A DNA stretch of 64,000 bases from Panaeolus papilionaceus (lineage: Eukaryota > Basidiomycota > Agaricomycetes > Agaricales): contig JADNRZ010000021.1 of assembly GCA_015501605.1 (NCBI GenBank), forward strand, positions 682,001 through 746,000, written 5' to 3'. Within the stretch, counting starts at the first letter, position 1, and every line of letters begins with the position of its first letter. This document shows, piece by piece, positions 45,001 to 55,329 of the stretch. The position numbers and the translations under genes were made by a program. Below the pieces are notes generated by a model. It had not been told where the DNA came from and ran no database searches. It was given only the letters and a program-made list of their open reading frames with translations.

Positions 45001-45996
45001 TATCAGGGACAGGGTGAAAAAACGCATAGATCGGTGAGGTCCACTCTTGCATCATGCGCTCTATGGAATACTTATAAATGTTCTGATGGGTAGCATGCAA
45101 CGACACAACTCACCTAATACTTGTTCATCACTCTCCACCTCGCTGTCCACCTCACTGATGATTTCAAGACTGGGAGACCTTGTGCGAGAGGACGACAAGC
45201 TTTCGTCGTCCTCATCAGGGACCTCAACCATCTCAACATGGCGACATGTGGACAGTTGATTAGTGCTGGTCTTTTGATACTTGGCTGGAGGCTTGACCTG
45301 AAAACGGTAGGTTATAAATTTCAGCACACTTTCCCAAAAAAATACTCACAACATCTGCGATGCTGTCATCATCAGACTCAATGACTCGCTTTTTTTTCTT
45401 GGGTGCTACCACGTTCAGCACCCTTTTGGCGGCGTTCCCAACACTCTTGGCTACAGCCTTGGATCGCTGCGCAAGGGAGCTGCGAGAGCTCTTCTGTGAC
45501 GAGTCCGATGATATGACCTTAAGATGAGAGTGGTAAGTTGATGTCCGCCGTTAAGTTAAAAAAATACTAATCACCTCATTATCTGTTGACCTGTTACCGG
45601 CTGGTTGACGCGACTTAGGCATCATGTCTTTCAGTGCCTGTTTAGCAGCAGCAGATACTGTCACTGTCCGCCCTGACCATGTGGTCACGTCAGCAGTAGC
45701 AGTCACCATGTGTGGATAGAAGCACCTTTGAGAATAAAATCTGAAGTAACTGGCCTTGTGTATAATTTGTGTGGCTTTTTTTGCTCGAGATACCTCTCAG
45801 CCGTGTACTTGCCAAGAGCTTGCTTAGATGTGGTACTGTACAGTTTATCACAAATATAGGAATTTAATCAATATTTTTGTATTTTAACGGCCCGGGTACC
45901 TCCGGGTACTGGGTCAGCGCCTATTGACCCGTACCCGTACCCAGATAACCCGTACCCGCTACCCATGCGGGTTACCATGACCCGTGTCATTGCCTA
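42046..45996 (-). mobile_element. hAT DNA transposon, 3.95 kb
   Basis: The ends are TAGGCAATGACATGGGT and, on the other strand, TAGGCAATGACACGGGT, a 17-bp TIR with one mismatch starting TAG as usual for hAT. Subterminal regions are packed with ACCCATGGGT- and ACCCGTACCC-like words (42060-42190 and 45890-45980). The 8 bp outside the ends (ACACTGAC and TGCTTCTG) do not match. The left flank is a host-type gene and the right flank a Copia fragment, so the locus was rearranged after insertion or the ends come from different events. Confidence 0.85.
42269..45709 (-). CDS. hAT transposase (multi-exon, apparently intact)
   Basis: ATG 45709 begins MVTATADVTTWSGRTV. About ten exons with short introns follow, ending at TAG 42269-42271. 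In order: a basic PKKKKR stretch (likely nuclear signal, about 45390); a BED-type zinc finger (WTSPIYAFFHP, then C...C...HKHARKCWG, about 45030-44870); the RNase-H-like core with DAWTSPNHRAY (about 44370), LSTDNATNND (about 44120) and TRWNSTYDM (about 43520); and the dimerisation region with CIPATSVDVERVFSRGR (about 42550 and 42490, split by an intron). The conserved Asp, Asp and Glu positions are present. I saw no stop inside the exons, but exon borders in the middle are approximate. Confidence 0.82.
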
Positions 45997-46627
45997 TGCT
46001 TCTGTTGCCACTCGTCCTGACATCACCTTCACCTGTTCTCAACTTGCCCAATTCCTCCAGAACCCTGGAATCACCCACTGGACCGCTCTCAAGCGTGTCT
46101 ATCAGTATCTCAAGGGCGCTAAGGATCTTTGGCTCGTCTTAGGTCATCAACATGATGAACCTCTCACTGGTTATTCTGATTCTGATGGTAGTTCCACTGA
46201 AGGCCGTCGCCCCATCTCCGGCTATGTCTTCCTCCTTCATGGCGGCGCCATTTCATGGTCTTCCAAGTGACAACCTCTCATCACTCTTTCCACTACCGAA
46301 TCTGAATATGTCGCTCTCACTCATGCTGCCAAGGAAGCTGTCTGGCTTCATGCTCTTTCGAAAGAACTCTTTGACTCCGAACCATCTATCCCTATATTTT
46401 CCGACAACCAGGGAGCCATTGCACTTGCCAAAGACGATCGCTATCATGCTCGCACCAAACATATCGACATTCGCTTTCATTTTATTCGCTATACTATCGA
46501 GGAGGGTAAAATTCTTTTGACTTATTGTCCTACTGAAGATATGACCGCCGATGTTCTTACCAAGGCCCTTCCTTCCATGAAACACAAACATTTCGCTTCT
46601 TCCATGGGTCTTTGTTTGATTGCCTAG
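45997..46627 (+). pseudogene. Copia RNase H fragment (Copia-3)
   Basis: The frame begins inside the RT/RNase H boundary (ASVATRPDITFTCSQ) and carries SDSDGSSTEGRRP, TTESEYVALTH, DNQGAIALA, RTKHIDIRFHF and DVLTKALP to a TAG at 46625-46627, so it is the C-terminus of a Copia Pol. A TGA at 46268-46270 stands where CGA (Arg) is expected. Everything upstream has been replaced by the hAT element. Confidence 0.85.
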
Positions 46628-46738
46628 ATGAGTTTTCTATTATCGCTTATTTTATCTCGTCTCTCGTCTATGCTTTCTTTCTTTCTTTTCTATTTTGCAA
46701 ACACATCGTTTTACTACACTTCCATGTTTGAAGGGGAG

Positions 46739-47085
46739 TGTTAGAATATTTTTCTATCGTCTACCAGTTCCCAAGTTGTCTCTATTCTTGTCTCCTTATT
46801 GTTCCATCTATCTTTACTTGTAACCGGGAACTTCTTCATACCCACATTATGCATCATCCCTTATACCAAAGTATTGGTATCGTTTCAGCTATATTTACTT
46901 AGCTACTCTACATGTATATAAGCAGTCAAGTAGCACCTCAATTCTATAGTGTTTCTCTCTTTTCTTTACCTCTGCTTAAGGACTCAACACTCAGTCCTTT
47001 CTTCTTTATCGTTCACCAAGGTTCCTCTCCACAGTTGCGACTGTTGGAGTTCACTATCACCTTAGCCTTATTCTTTTAAACGACA
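46739..47085 (+). repeat. Copia-3 3' LTR (about 347 bp)
   Basis: It follows the purine tract GAAGGGGAG, starts TGTTAGAATATTTTTC and ends about AAACGACA. It contains a TGTATATAAGCAG promoter-like word (about 46911). Beyond it the sequence AGGCATTGCAAAAGGAATC matches the GTPase 3' flank seen at 62187, so the element was inserted downstream of G3. Confidence 0.7.
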
Positions 47086-47432
47086 TTAGGCATTGCAAAA
47101 GGAATCACAGAGGACGCGGAGTGAAGGGTGTACAAATGGAGCAGGAAAGCATGGAAACAAAACTGAAACAAGCGATAAAAAAGGGATGAAAATACAATCT
47201 GAATAAATATGTGTCCAAGCTAACAAGAAATTGTACAGGTAACGAAGCAGGAAAAAGAAAACATGGAAGGGTGATTGAATAAGAAACGAAATAGGGAAGA
47301 TGTCTAACAATTTGAAACAGCCAACCATGATCCCACTGCGCTTACCACACCCCTGACTCAGGCCACTATCACAAGACAAGAAATAAGTTCATTTCAACCG
47401 CAGATGAAATGGGTAACTACTCACCAAAGTAC

Positions 47433-50400
47433 TCATGCGTCATGACGCTCACCAACAGCATTGCCCCAACACTTCATCAGCGCCACAATGCGCGCAAATC
47501 GGCCAGGAGCACACAGCGCTGGGGTGGGCTGTTGCGGCTCGGCTCCGACACCTTCCTCGACAGATCGAGAGACGATGGGAGTTGCAATATCATGAGTTGA
47601 TGGGATCTGTCGCTGCGAATCAGAAGGAGGAATGGATAAAGTGACGACTTCAGAGATTGGATGCACATCAAGGACAGCCTCAATCTGGGTGATGACAGGA
47701 GAAAGTGAAAGAGGGACTTGTCAACACTAGCACACCGGAAGGGCGAACCTCAGCGTCGAGAAAGAAGACAAAGGCTGAGGTGTAAGTGAGAATGAATGAA
47801 CATTTAAATATGTGAATGAATGGAAATGTGACGGAGTGAAGATGTGATGGGGAAGGAGAAAGGATGCCTCTCAACACACCCCCACAGACGAAAAAACGAA
47901 CCCATCACAGGAAAGAAAAAAGAAAGAACGAAAAAAGAGAGAAGAACGGAAAACACAACAACAAGCTACATAGCTGAAGAATCATCAGAAGACGAAGAGT
48001 CCGTGTCATTACTACTAAAAGGTAATGTAAGGCGCAAAACAGAACGGTGACGAAGGAAAGTGGGAGACGCAAGAGATTTGGTGAATATGTCGGCAGGGTT
48101 ATCAGAAGTAGGTATCCAAAGTGTCTCGATCACGCCGTTAACGACGTGTTCCCGAATAAAATGGTATCTAATATCAATATGCTTTGAACGAGAAGAAACG
48201 GAAGGAGCTGCAGATAAAGAAACCGCAGCCCGATTATCAGAAAGAACAGTAGTAGTAGAAGGAAAGTCCATTTTGCAAAACGAAAGGAAAAGACGTAACC
48301 ATAAAGCCTCCTTGGTAGCATGTGTGAGTGCATAGTATTCCGATTCGGTAGTGGAGAGAGCAACTGAGCACTGTTTGACAGCTGACCAAGAGATCAAGGA
48401 GTCGACGTAGAAGAAAGCGAAACCGGACACACTCTGACGATCAGATGAGTCCGAGCCCCAGTCTGAATCCGAGCAACCCACAAACTGGGTGAATGACAAC
48501 ATTGAAGGCGGTAGAGGAGTGGATGAATGTCGCACCCCCAGCTCCAGAGCGTGATCGCGTGTGCCAGCCAGATACCGTAGAACATGCTTCGCAGCTAGTA
48601 GGAGAGCACGAGATGGCTTGGAGCTGAACTGACCAAGGGCCATTGCGGCGAAGGCGATATCGGGTCGAGTAGTACAGGCGAGATACGTAAGACTCCCGAC
48701 TAAGCTCTGGTACCTAACCATTAGGTCCTTCTCCTTTATGTCAGGAAGAGCATTGGTCGGTGCAGGAGGAAGGGAGAAAAGATTAATATTGGGCTCCAGA
48801 GGGGTCAAGACAGGACGGCATTCCAGCATATTCCAATCCTGGAGCAACTCAGCAACGAATGAGCGATGCGACAGCCACAACCTCCTAGCAGTACGATCCC
48901 TCAACACCTGCATACCCAGGAACAACTCCACTGGACCCAAATCCTTAATGTCAAGATGACTACGGAGACGCCCAATAAACCAAGTCCATAAACCCCTACA
49001 AGACGCCGCACCAACACCATCATCAACGTGAATGGGAAAAAGCAGCCGCAAAGGACGACCATCCTTGGGCATCGGGATAGAAGGGTCAGGAGGAGTCTGC
49101 CACTCGCCAAAGAAAACCGCATGATCCACCTCGCAACGCAACATGCCCATGTCACCCAACACACGCCTCATGAGCTGATAAAACTCAAACGCAGCCTGCT
49201 TAAGACCATATAAGGCGACAAGAAGCTTCAGAACCAGAGTACGATCCGCTAGAGGGAACCCCGGAATCTGCTCCACATAAATGTCATGGTCCAACTTCGC
49301 ATGAAGAAACGCCGTCTTCACATCCATGGCCATCAGCTCCATATCATCCCTAGCAGCGAGAGCCATGATAGCCCGAATAGACGAAGTGCGAGCAACCGGG
49401 GAAGACACCTCACCATAGTCCTCAGGCCGCTGGCTAAAACCTTTCGCAACCAACCTTGCCTTCTCGCCCCCATCGATGATAGACCCATCAGGATTCCGCT
49501 TGTAAGCGAACACCCATTTAACCTTAATAGCCTTCCTCCCAGGAGGCAAGTGCTCTGGACGGAAAGCTCCCATCAACTTCAAACTAGCAATCTCCCTCTC
49601 ACATGCCGCAATCCACTTCGCGCGATCCGGCCGCATCATCATCTCCGCATACGTGGCGGGAGGCTTAGACAAGTCAAAAGAGGAAGTTGCCAAGGACCAG
49701 GATTCCTTATCTGAAACGTGAGCCGCAAGGCAAGCCTCCCGCATAACCTCTTCTTCAACATCCGCCAGAGTAGAACCTAGGTCAGGTTCAGTACGCGAGA
49801 TGTACTGATGCGCCATATATGAAGCCAGAAGCTCATCAGAAACCTCATGAACATTTTCACCTGGGCACTGGTTCCTACGTGTACGAACCAGCTCCAGAGC
49901 CTGATCGCGTATGGCACGAGCCCGCTCCATGTTGGCCTCACGCTCCGCATCCACCAGAAAAAGACGAGGATCATCCGGCACGTCCCCAAACAAAATAGTA
50001 CCGACCGGACGAACCTGCTTTTCACGAATCGTAACCTCCTTCTGAGCTTGACGAGTAAGGCGACGATTGGTGTCAAGCTGCTCCGAGATCATAATATCAA
50101 TGAACGACAGGACAGAACGTGGAATACCCAGCCGACCCGGACGCATCTCATCGAAGATCACATCACGAGAGAAGTAGTAGCGACCTTTCGTGTCCCGACA
50201 ATGCCAACCAATGCGATTCTCGCGATAACCAAGGAAGACAGCAGGGAAACGACGAGGACCACCATGAACGCGCTCCTCTGGTGGGATGATGGGATAACAC
50301 AAACAACCAAAGACACGGAGATGAGAAACGTCAGGTTTAGAGCCAACCATGACTTCGTAAGGGGTAGTACCAGCGGGTAGAGTAGATGTGGGTACCCGAT

Positions 50401-53400
50401 TGCGAACGTAGATGAAACACAGCACAGCGTCGCCCCAGTAAGTGTCTGAGAGACCGGAGTCAGCAAGTAGCGCGGCACCACCTTCCTCAATAACACGAAC
50501 ATAGCGCTCAGCCTTCCCGTTCTGCTGGTGAGCATACGCAGCGGTCACCTGCATGACAGTGCCCTGTGATTCCATGTACGCCCTCATTTGACCCTCTGCC
50601 AGTTCCTTCGCACCATCAAACCTAACAGTCTCAACTGCACCCCCACCAACGCGCTTCACATAAGGTTCCACCACCTTGTAGAAGATAAGAGCTGTGTCGC
50701 GAGTCCGGAGAAGGCCAACAAACCCAAAGTTTGACTTATCATCCAAGATAATGATAAAGTACGCATAGCCCTGGGGGGTCTTGACACGATATTGACCACA
50801 GATGTCCATATGCAGAAGCTGCCTGATACGCGAGGCACGATTGCCCTTATGGTCAAAAGGCCGTTGAACGCCCTTACCAACCAGGCACGGAACACAAGAT
50901 TCCTCCTTGAACTTGCCCTCGTACTCCAAACCAACCACATAATCGTGAAGAAGGACAGCTCTAGTAGCCTCCTGACCCAGATGACCAAGACGGCGATGCC
51001 AGAGCGATGAGTCAACTTTGGGACGAACAAAGGTAAGCGGGTTATTCTGTATCAATGGGAATGCAGGCAAAGCCACAGCATCGAGGGACGGTGAAGAGGA
51101 TGAGAAACAGCAAGACAGGAAGGACAGACGACCACGACGAGCAATGGTGAGAGATTTTCCGACAGGATTAGGGAAGTGCAAGATTGTCTTGTAGGGACCA
51201 AACTCGAAGCGGAAACCCAGGGTGTCAGCCAATCCATTAACAGAGAGCAAGTTGATGGGGACCTCAGGTGCGTGTAAACAATCCTTTAGTAGAATGGACA
51301 CTTTCACCCCCATGCACATGACCTCAATAGGCACATCACCACGACCAGGAGCCTCCAAACGACCACTATTGGCAACAGCAATCCCCACCGGCGATGAGGA
51401 GTCATACGATGAGAAGCATGCACGATCCTGAATAACATGGTGAGTGCACCCAGAGTCAAGCAACACATTACTGTTGAGCGACTGGGCAACAAGAGCTGAC
51501 GCACACAATTCCTCATGATCAGACGAGATGTAGGTGGAGAAACCGGATGCAAGATGGGCATTGGGCAGACTAGAGTACACTCCATCGTCATAGTGTTCAT
51601 CGGGTACTGTATCGACTGGACACTCCGCCTCAGCAACTACTCCCTCATCCTCATCACCAGGCACTTCAACCTCGTCACAAGCGGCGACATTCGCAGCAGC
51701 AGAAGGTGCCAGACGACCCTTGCGCGGAGGAGCCATACCTGCGCGACCACCCCCAGCCTTGAAACACAAATCCTTTGTGTGACCAACGATTCCGCAATTC
51801 TCGCAGACGTCGGTAGATTTCGGCACAAGGGGGACACGAGAGGTTGAAGAAACAGAAGGGGCACCACTGCGAGTGAACAATGAATTGGTGAGCTCACGAT
51901 TTTGAGCACGCTCGATGACATCCAGCAGGAAGTTCTGGTCCGAGTCCACAACCCTATCCAGCAACTCAACCACCCCACGATTGAACTCCATAAAGGTTTG
52001 AGGAAGACCACGAAGGAATTGAATGGTAGCATCCCGTACGCCCCATAGAGTCCGATCCTGTATGATCTGCACCCAACCAGCTTTCCACTTGGACAGATAG
52101 TCGTCAACGCGCCGTCCACTGCTGGACAAGGAAAGAGCACGTAGGTCATCCACTAGCTTGTGTGAATTCACATATGCACGTGGGGCAAACACATGAATAA
52201 CCTCCAAAAGCATAGCCCGTGCGGCACGGATAGGACGGTTATGACCAGGAAGGGGAGGGATACAGGCCAGAATCCCTTTGTCGACCTTGGATACCACCAG
52301 GTGATACGCAAGCGCATCCTGTTGTTTCCACCTTTGGAAAATAAGACGCTCCTCAGGAGAGGAACTGGCGGATAACTGAGGTGCATGGATCGGAACCGCA
52401 CTAAAATCATCAATACCACCCCCATAGTCAGCCAACTCGTCACAAACAACGTGGCCAGCTAGCCCAGCCGTGTATAGCACCCGCATCATGTCCGAAGTCC
52501 ACCGTGTCAAAGCCGTAGCCGGAAGACCAGATTTGAGGCTCTCCACAGAGCTCAAGAGCGACATACAGTTGCTCATCGTGGATACAGGGGGTTGAGCAGG
52601 TGGCGGTGGTGGCAGCTGATATGGTGTGTGGTAGGGATAGAACCCAGGCGAATGATAGGATGGTGGACCCAACCATGGAACACCACCCCCATGAGTGTAT
52701 GCGGGAACACCACCGAAGTTGAGACCATGCTGTGACGGATAGTGTTGAAATTGAGGATATGTCGCAGGAGGAGGGGGAGGATATGCATGAGGTGAAAAAC
52801 CTGGGTGCGGCGGAGGAGGAGGTAACACAAATGGAGGCACAGGAGGATGGGAAGAAGCAGGTTGCGCATGAGACATCAGGTGAGGAGGAGGTTCACGAGA
52901 AAAAGAAGGTGCCTGACGTGGAGCAACAGGGTCAGTGACAGCTGAAGCGTTGATGGGAACGCCATGTGCACCAGGAGCCTGATATTGATCTAACGACTGT
53001 CGCTGTTGCTCGATAACACCATGTGTACTAGAAACCTGATATTGTTCCAACAACTTTCGCTGATGCTCAATAGTGGCTTGTAACTCGTTTACCAAGTCAG
53101 CCTCGCTATGATTGTCGTAGCCAGCAGAAGAACCTGAGCGAGATTCCTCCCGAATGGTATCAAGACCAGTGCGATCCCCAGTGTTATTCATCTCCCTAGC
53201 GACAGAACCCTGAGTTAGCGAAGGAGCGGATCGCCCAGTAGGGGTGGGTGTAAACACAACAGAATCCGAGTGAGATATCGGAAATTGACCAGAACCTCCA
53301 GGAGTCCCAGCAGACTGAATGACGTTATTGGGATCCACGTATATGCGGTATCGCTGATACTCGCCTTGAGAAACAGATGTTGCAAAAGGCTGAGAACGAG

Positions 53401-55173
53401 TATCTGGCTGATGAGAAGGTGGATCTCGGAAATTAGGTGGAGGGGCATTCCCTGAGATTGGTGTAGGATACATTATGTGGTCACTCCGTGGAATCTGATA
53501 GGGTTGTGAAGACATCCTGAATAAGAAGTAATAAAGAATCGCCTAGGCGAGATCCAAGCGAACAAGGAAGCACGCAAATCTTATCTCGACCGCTCAACCG
53601 GGTTATCTTAGCGGGCGGGGCCCATAACCTGTCAACACTAGCACACCGGAAGGGCGAACCTCAGCGTCGAGAAAGAAGACAAAGGCTGAGGTGTAAGTGA
53701 GAATGAATGAACATTTAAATATGTGAATGAATGGAAATGTGACGGAGTGAAGATGTGATGGGGAAGGAGAAAGGATGCCTCTCAACAGGACTGTTGACAA
53801 TGAGAAATTGGGTGTGTCATTTACCCTGACTGCCAGTTGACCATGTAAGGCTGGTTCAGGGTCCTGGGGAGGTACACAAACTGGATTTTCAGATTGCCGA
53901 ACACATGTGGTGTTGTTGGCTTGGGGAGTAGTAGCACGAGGTTTGGAATCCAGACGAGGGGTAGCAAGAGGAGGGCGAGGGCGAGGAGGCAGGAGACCTG
54001 AATCATCAAGCTCCTGTTGGAATCGAGTGAGGTCCATCTTGGCTTCTTGAAGCTTTGGGCGAACAATGGATTGGAGCAGTACATCATTCTGTGCTTCGGC
54101 ATGAGCAAGCTCATCATGGAGGGTGGAGATATTGGATTGGAGATTTTGAATTCGATCTTGGAGGTCGGTGAGGAGATTGGCTTCGAATGGACTTCCCTTG
54201 ATACTTCCTAGATGCTCTTCAATGGAAAAATATGCCCTGGTGTCTGGAGCAAAAGCTTCATCCAGAATGGACAATGCTGATTTCTGTGTGTTGTGGAATT
54301 GGGTTATATGAGCACCTTCTTCAATAAAACTCTAAATAGATATGTGAGCTCCTTATTGAGAAGAGGTATATGAGAAAGTGAAAACCTTCCATATATCATT
54401 CTGAAGCTGCTGATAATTTGCCTCTGCCCGTTTTGCCCCATGCTCACCCCCTATATTGTCCCACATTGTTGTTACTATTGTTACATTTTTTGCAGATTCG
54501 ACACTAGTGAGGGCATTGAAACTCTTCAGCACCTGCCGCTGGGTGCCAGGCAAACGGGTGCTTGTAATTGGTGTCAGGTACAAAATGCAAGTAAATATAC
54601 TAATAAAGCAAACATATCATTTGCAATGCAATGAAAATCAACGAAACCCACAGAACAGAACAGTGAGCAGAAGAAGCTGGACTCACCTATTATTGTCTTT
54701 CATCCATTTCTGTAACATGGAGACGATGGCCATCTCTGATATTTTTGTGTCGGCAAAGCCAGGCGAGTCCACAAGATAAATTGGATAATCATCTAGAGTG
54801 ACACTGTTCAATTTGTAGGTGGATACTGCTTGGGTGTATCCATCCAGACCGTTACTGGATATCTTCGAGGAGCCCTTGAGGCCAGGGGCCTCGATAAACT
54901 AGACACGAAGAACGAAAATCGAGCGTGTTAAAATCGTGAGTAATGTCCTTTGTATGTGCTACTAAATGGCAAATACGCACGGAGCTCTTTCCCGCCCCTG
55001 TCGGACCCATAATCCTATGGTCATGACAGGATTAGAAGTAGCTTATAGCCTTGTATTCAACCATCCACCTACAGCACGCTGCGGTAGCGACCTTGTAGCC
55101 TGTCTACTCGCTCAACAGAAACAGGCCCAGTGACTTTGATCGTCTTATATTCCATCTTCGAAGTAGTGGCCAT
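47433..55173 (-). CDS. P-loop GTPase G3, intact exons, Copia-2 in the last intron
   Basis: Exons 55173-55073, 55014-54981, 54898-54687, 54599-54386, 54331-53825 and 47684-47433 join in frame to 439 residues; the last four sizes equal or nearly equal those of G1 and G4. It has P-loop GPTGAGKSS, switch-like DSPGFADTK, VTTMWDN, a coiled coil and a Pro/Gln tail, so all key residues are in place. The fifth intron (53824-47685) contains a complete Copia element; without it and one target copy the intron would be 66 nt. If the long intron is not spliced, the last 83 residues are lost. By family, it is probably a membrane- or complex-associated GTPase; its role is unknown. Confidence 0.82.
47719..47876 (-). 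repeat. Copia-2 3' LTR (158 bp)
   Basis: In plus reading it runs from TGTCAACACTAGC to CCTCTCAACA. A TTTAAATA word near the middle may serve as a TATA-like element. Confidence 0.93.
47966..53515 (-). CDS. gag-pol: Copia-2 Gag-Pol polyprotein, 1849 residues
   Basis: A single frame from ATG 53515 to TAG 47966-47968. The N-terminus is Pro/Gln-rich. Gag carries the CCHC knuckle CENCGIVGHTKDLCFK (about residue 570). Protease shows LLDSGCTHHV; integrase shows LWHRRLGHLG, CVPCLVGKG, MDICGQY, RFDGAKEL and NGKAERYVR; RT shows WVFAYKRNPDG, MDVKTAFLHAKLD and HVDDGVGA, where His replaces the usual Tyr of YVDD; RNase H shows SDSDWGSDS, TTESEYYAL, DNRAAVSL and KHIDIRYHF. All domains are present in the Copia order. 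Confidence 0.95.
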   Translation of the reverse strand: MSSQPYQIPRSDHIMYPTPISGNAPPPNFRDPPSHQPDTRSQPFATSVSQGEYQRYRIYVDPNNVIQSAGTPGGSGQFPISHSDSVVFTPTPTGRSAPSLTQGSVAREMNNTGDRTGLDTIREESRSGSSAGYDNHSEADLVNELQATIEHQRKLLEQYQVSSTHGVIEQQRQSLDQYQAPGAHGVPINASAVTDPVAPRQAPSFSREPPPHLMSHAQPASSHPPVPPFVLPPPPPHPGFSPHAYPPPPPATYPQFQHYPSQHGLNFGGVPAYTHGGGVPWLGPPSYHSPGFYPYHTPYQLPPPPPAQPPVSTMSNCMSLLSSVESLKSGLPATALTRWTSDMMRVLYTAGLAGHVVCDELADYGGGIDDFSAVPIHAPQLSASSSPEERLIFQRWKQQDALAYHLVVSKVDKGILACIPPLPGHNRPIRAARAMLLEVIHVFAPRAYVNSHKLVDDLRALSLSSSGRRVDDYLSKWKAGWVQIIQDRTLWGVRDATIQFLRGLPQTFMEFNRGVVELLDRVVDSDQNFLLDVIERAQNRELTNSLFTRSGAPSVSSTSRVPLVPKSTDVCENCGIVGHTKDLCFKAGGGRAGMAPPRKGRLAPSAAANVAACDEVEVPGDEDEGVVAEAECPVDTVPDEHYDDGVYSSLPNAHLASGFSTYISSDHEELCASALVAQSLNSNVLLDSGCTHHVIQDRACFSSYDSSSPVGIAVANSGRLEAPGRGDVPIEVMCMGVKVSILLKDCLHAPEVPINLLSVNGLADTLGFRFEFGPYKTILHFPNPVGKSLTIARRGRLSFLSCCFSSSSPSLDAVALPAFPLIQNNPLTFVRPKVDSSLWHRRLGHLGQEATRAVLLHDYVVGLEYEGKFKEESCVPCLVGKGVQRPFDHKGNRASRIRQLLHMDICGQYRVKTPQGYAYFIIILDDKSNFGFVGLLRTRDTALIFYKVVEPYVKRVGGGAVETVRFDGAKELAEGQMRAYMESQGTVMQVTAAYAHQQNGKAERYVRVIEEGGAALLADSGLSDTYWGDAVLCFIYVRNRVPTSTLPAGTTPYEVMVGSKPDVSHLRVFGCLCYPIIPPEERVHGGPRRFPAVFLGYRENRIGWHCRDTKGRYYFSRDVIFDEMRPGRLGIPRSVLSFIDIMISEQLDTNRRLTRQAQKEVTIREKQVRPVGTILFGDVPDDPRLFLVDAEREANMERARAIRDQALELVRTRRNQCPGENVHEVSDELLASYMAHQYISRTEPDLGSTLADVEEEVMREACLAAHVSDKESWSLATSSFDLSKPPATYAEMMMRPDRAKWIAACEREIASLKLMGAFRPEHLPPGRKAIKVKWVFAYKRNPDGSIIDGGEKARLVAKGFSQRPEDYGEVSSPVARTSSIRAIMALAARDDMELMAMDVKTAFLHAKLDHDIYVEQIPGFPLADRTLVLKLLVALYGLKQAAFEFYQLMRRVLGDMGMLRCEVDHAVFFGEWQTPPDPSIPMPKDGRPLRLLFPIHVDDGVGAASCRGLWTWFIGRLRSHLDIKDLGPVELFLGMQVLRDRTARRLWLSHRSFVAELLQDWNMLECRPVLTPLEPNINLFSLPPAPTNALPDIKEKDLMVRYQSLVGSLTYLACTTRPDIAFAAMALGQFSSKPSRALLLAAKHVLRYLAGTRDHALELGVRHSSTPLPPSMLSFTQFVGCSDSDWGSDSSDRQSVSGFAFFYVDSLISWSAVKQCSVALSTTESEYYALTHATKEALWLRLFLSFCKMDFPSTTTVLSDNRAAVSLSAAPSVSSRSKHIDIRYHFIREHVVNGVIETLWIPTSDNPADIFTKSLASPTFLRHRSVLRLTLPFSSNDTDSSSSDDSSAM
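53618..53629 (-). other. Copia-2 primer site for a cleaved initiator tRNA-Met
   Basis: The minus strand reads GGTTATGGGCCC directly after the LTR, identical to the Copia-1 primer site although the two elements are otherwise very different. Confidence 0.85.
53630..53787 (-). repeat. Copia-2 5' LTR (158 bp)
   Basis: It appears base-for-base the same as the 47719-47876 copy and is followed by the target duplication GGACT. Confidence 0.93.
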
Positions 55174-55329
55174 TGTGGTAAAAAAAAATAAGTAGCAATA
55201 AGAAGAGCTTTAGGGATACTGGTTAAGCAGACGAAGTGCGCGAGATGATGGGAGGAAGAAACCATCGACGGGCAGCTGTGCCTGTCTTCGCAGAATCTGA
55301 TTACCTCGTGCATTCCACCTGTTAATCAG

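Larger units (their letters stand above)
47719..53787 (-). mobile_element. Full-length Ty1/Copia retrotransposon (Copia-2), 6069 bp
   Basis: LTRs of 158 bp (47719-47876 and 53630-53787) look identical and are flanked by the 5-bp duplication GGACT (47714-47718 and 53788-53792). Inside are a primer site (53618-53629), one 1849-codon gag-pol frame and a purine tract next to the 3' LTR. Identical LTRs and an unbroken frame suggest a recent, possibly active copy. The LTRs are unusually short. Confidence 0.96.

Noticed and set aside
42038..46004. 8-bp target-site duplication for the hAT element
   Set aside because: ACACTGAC on the left and TGCTTCTG on the right do not match, and shifting the termini by a few bases did not help.
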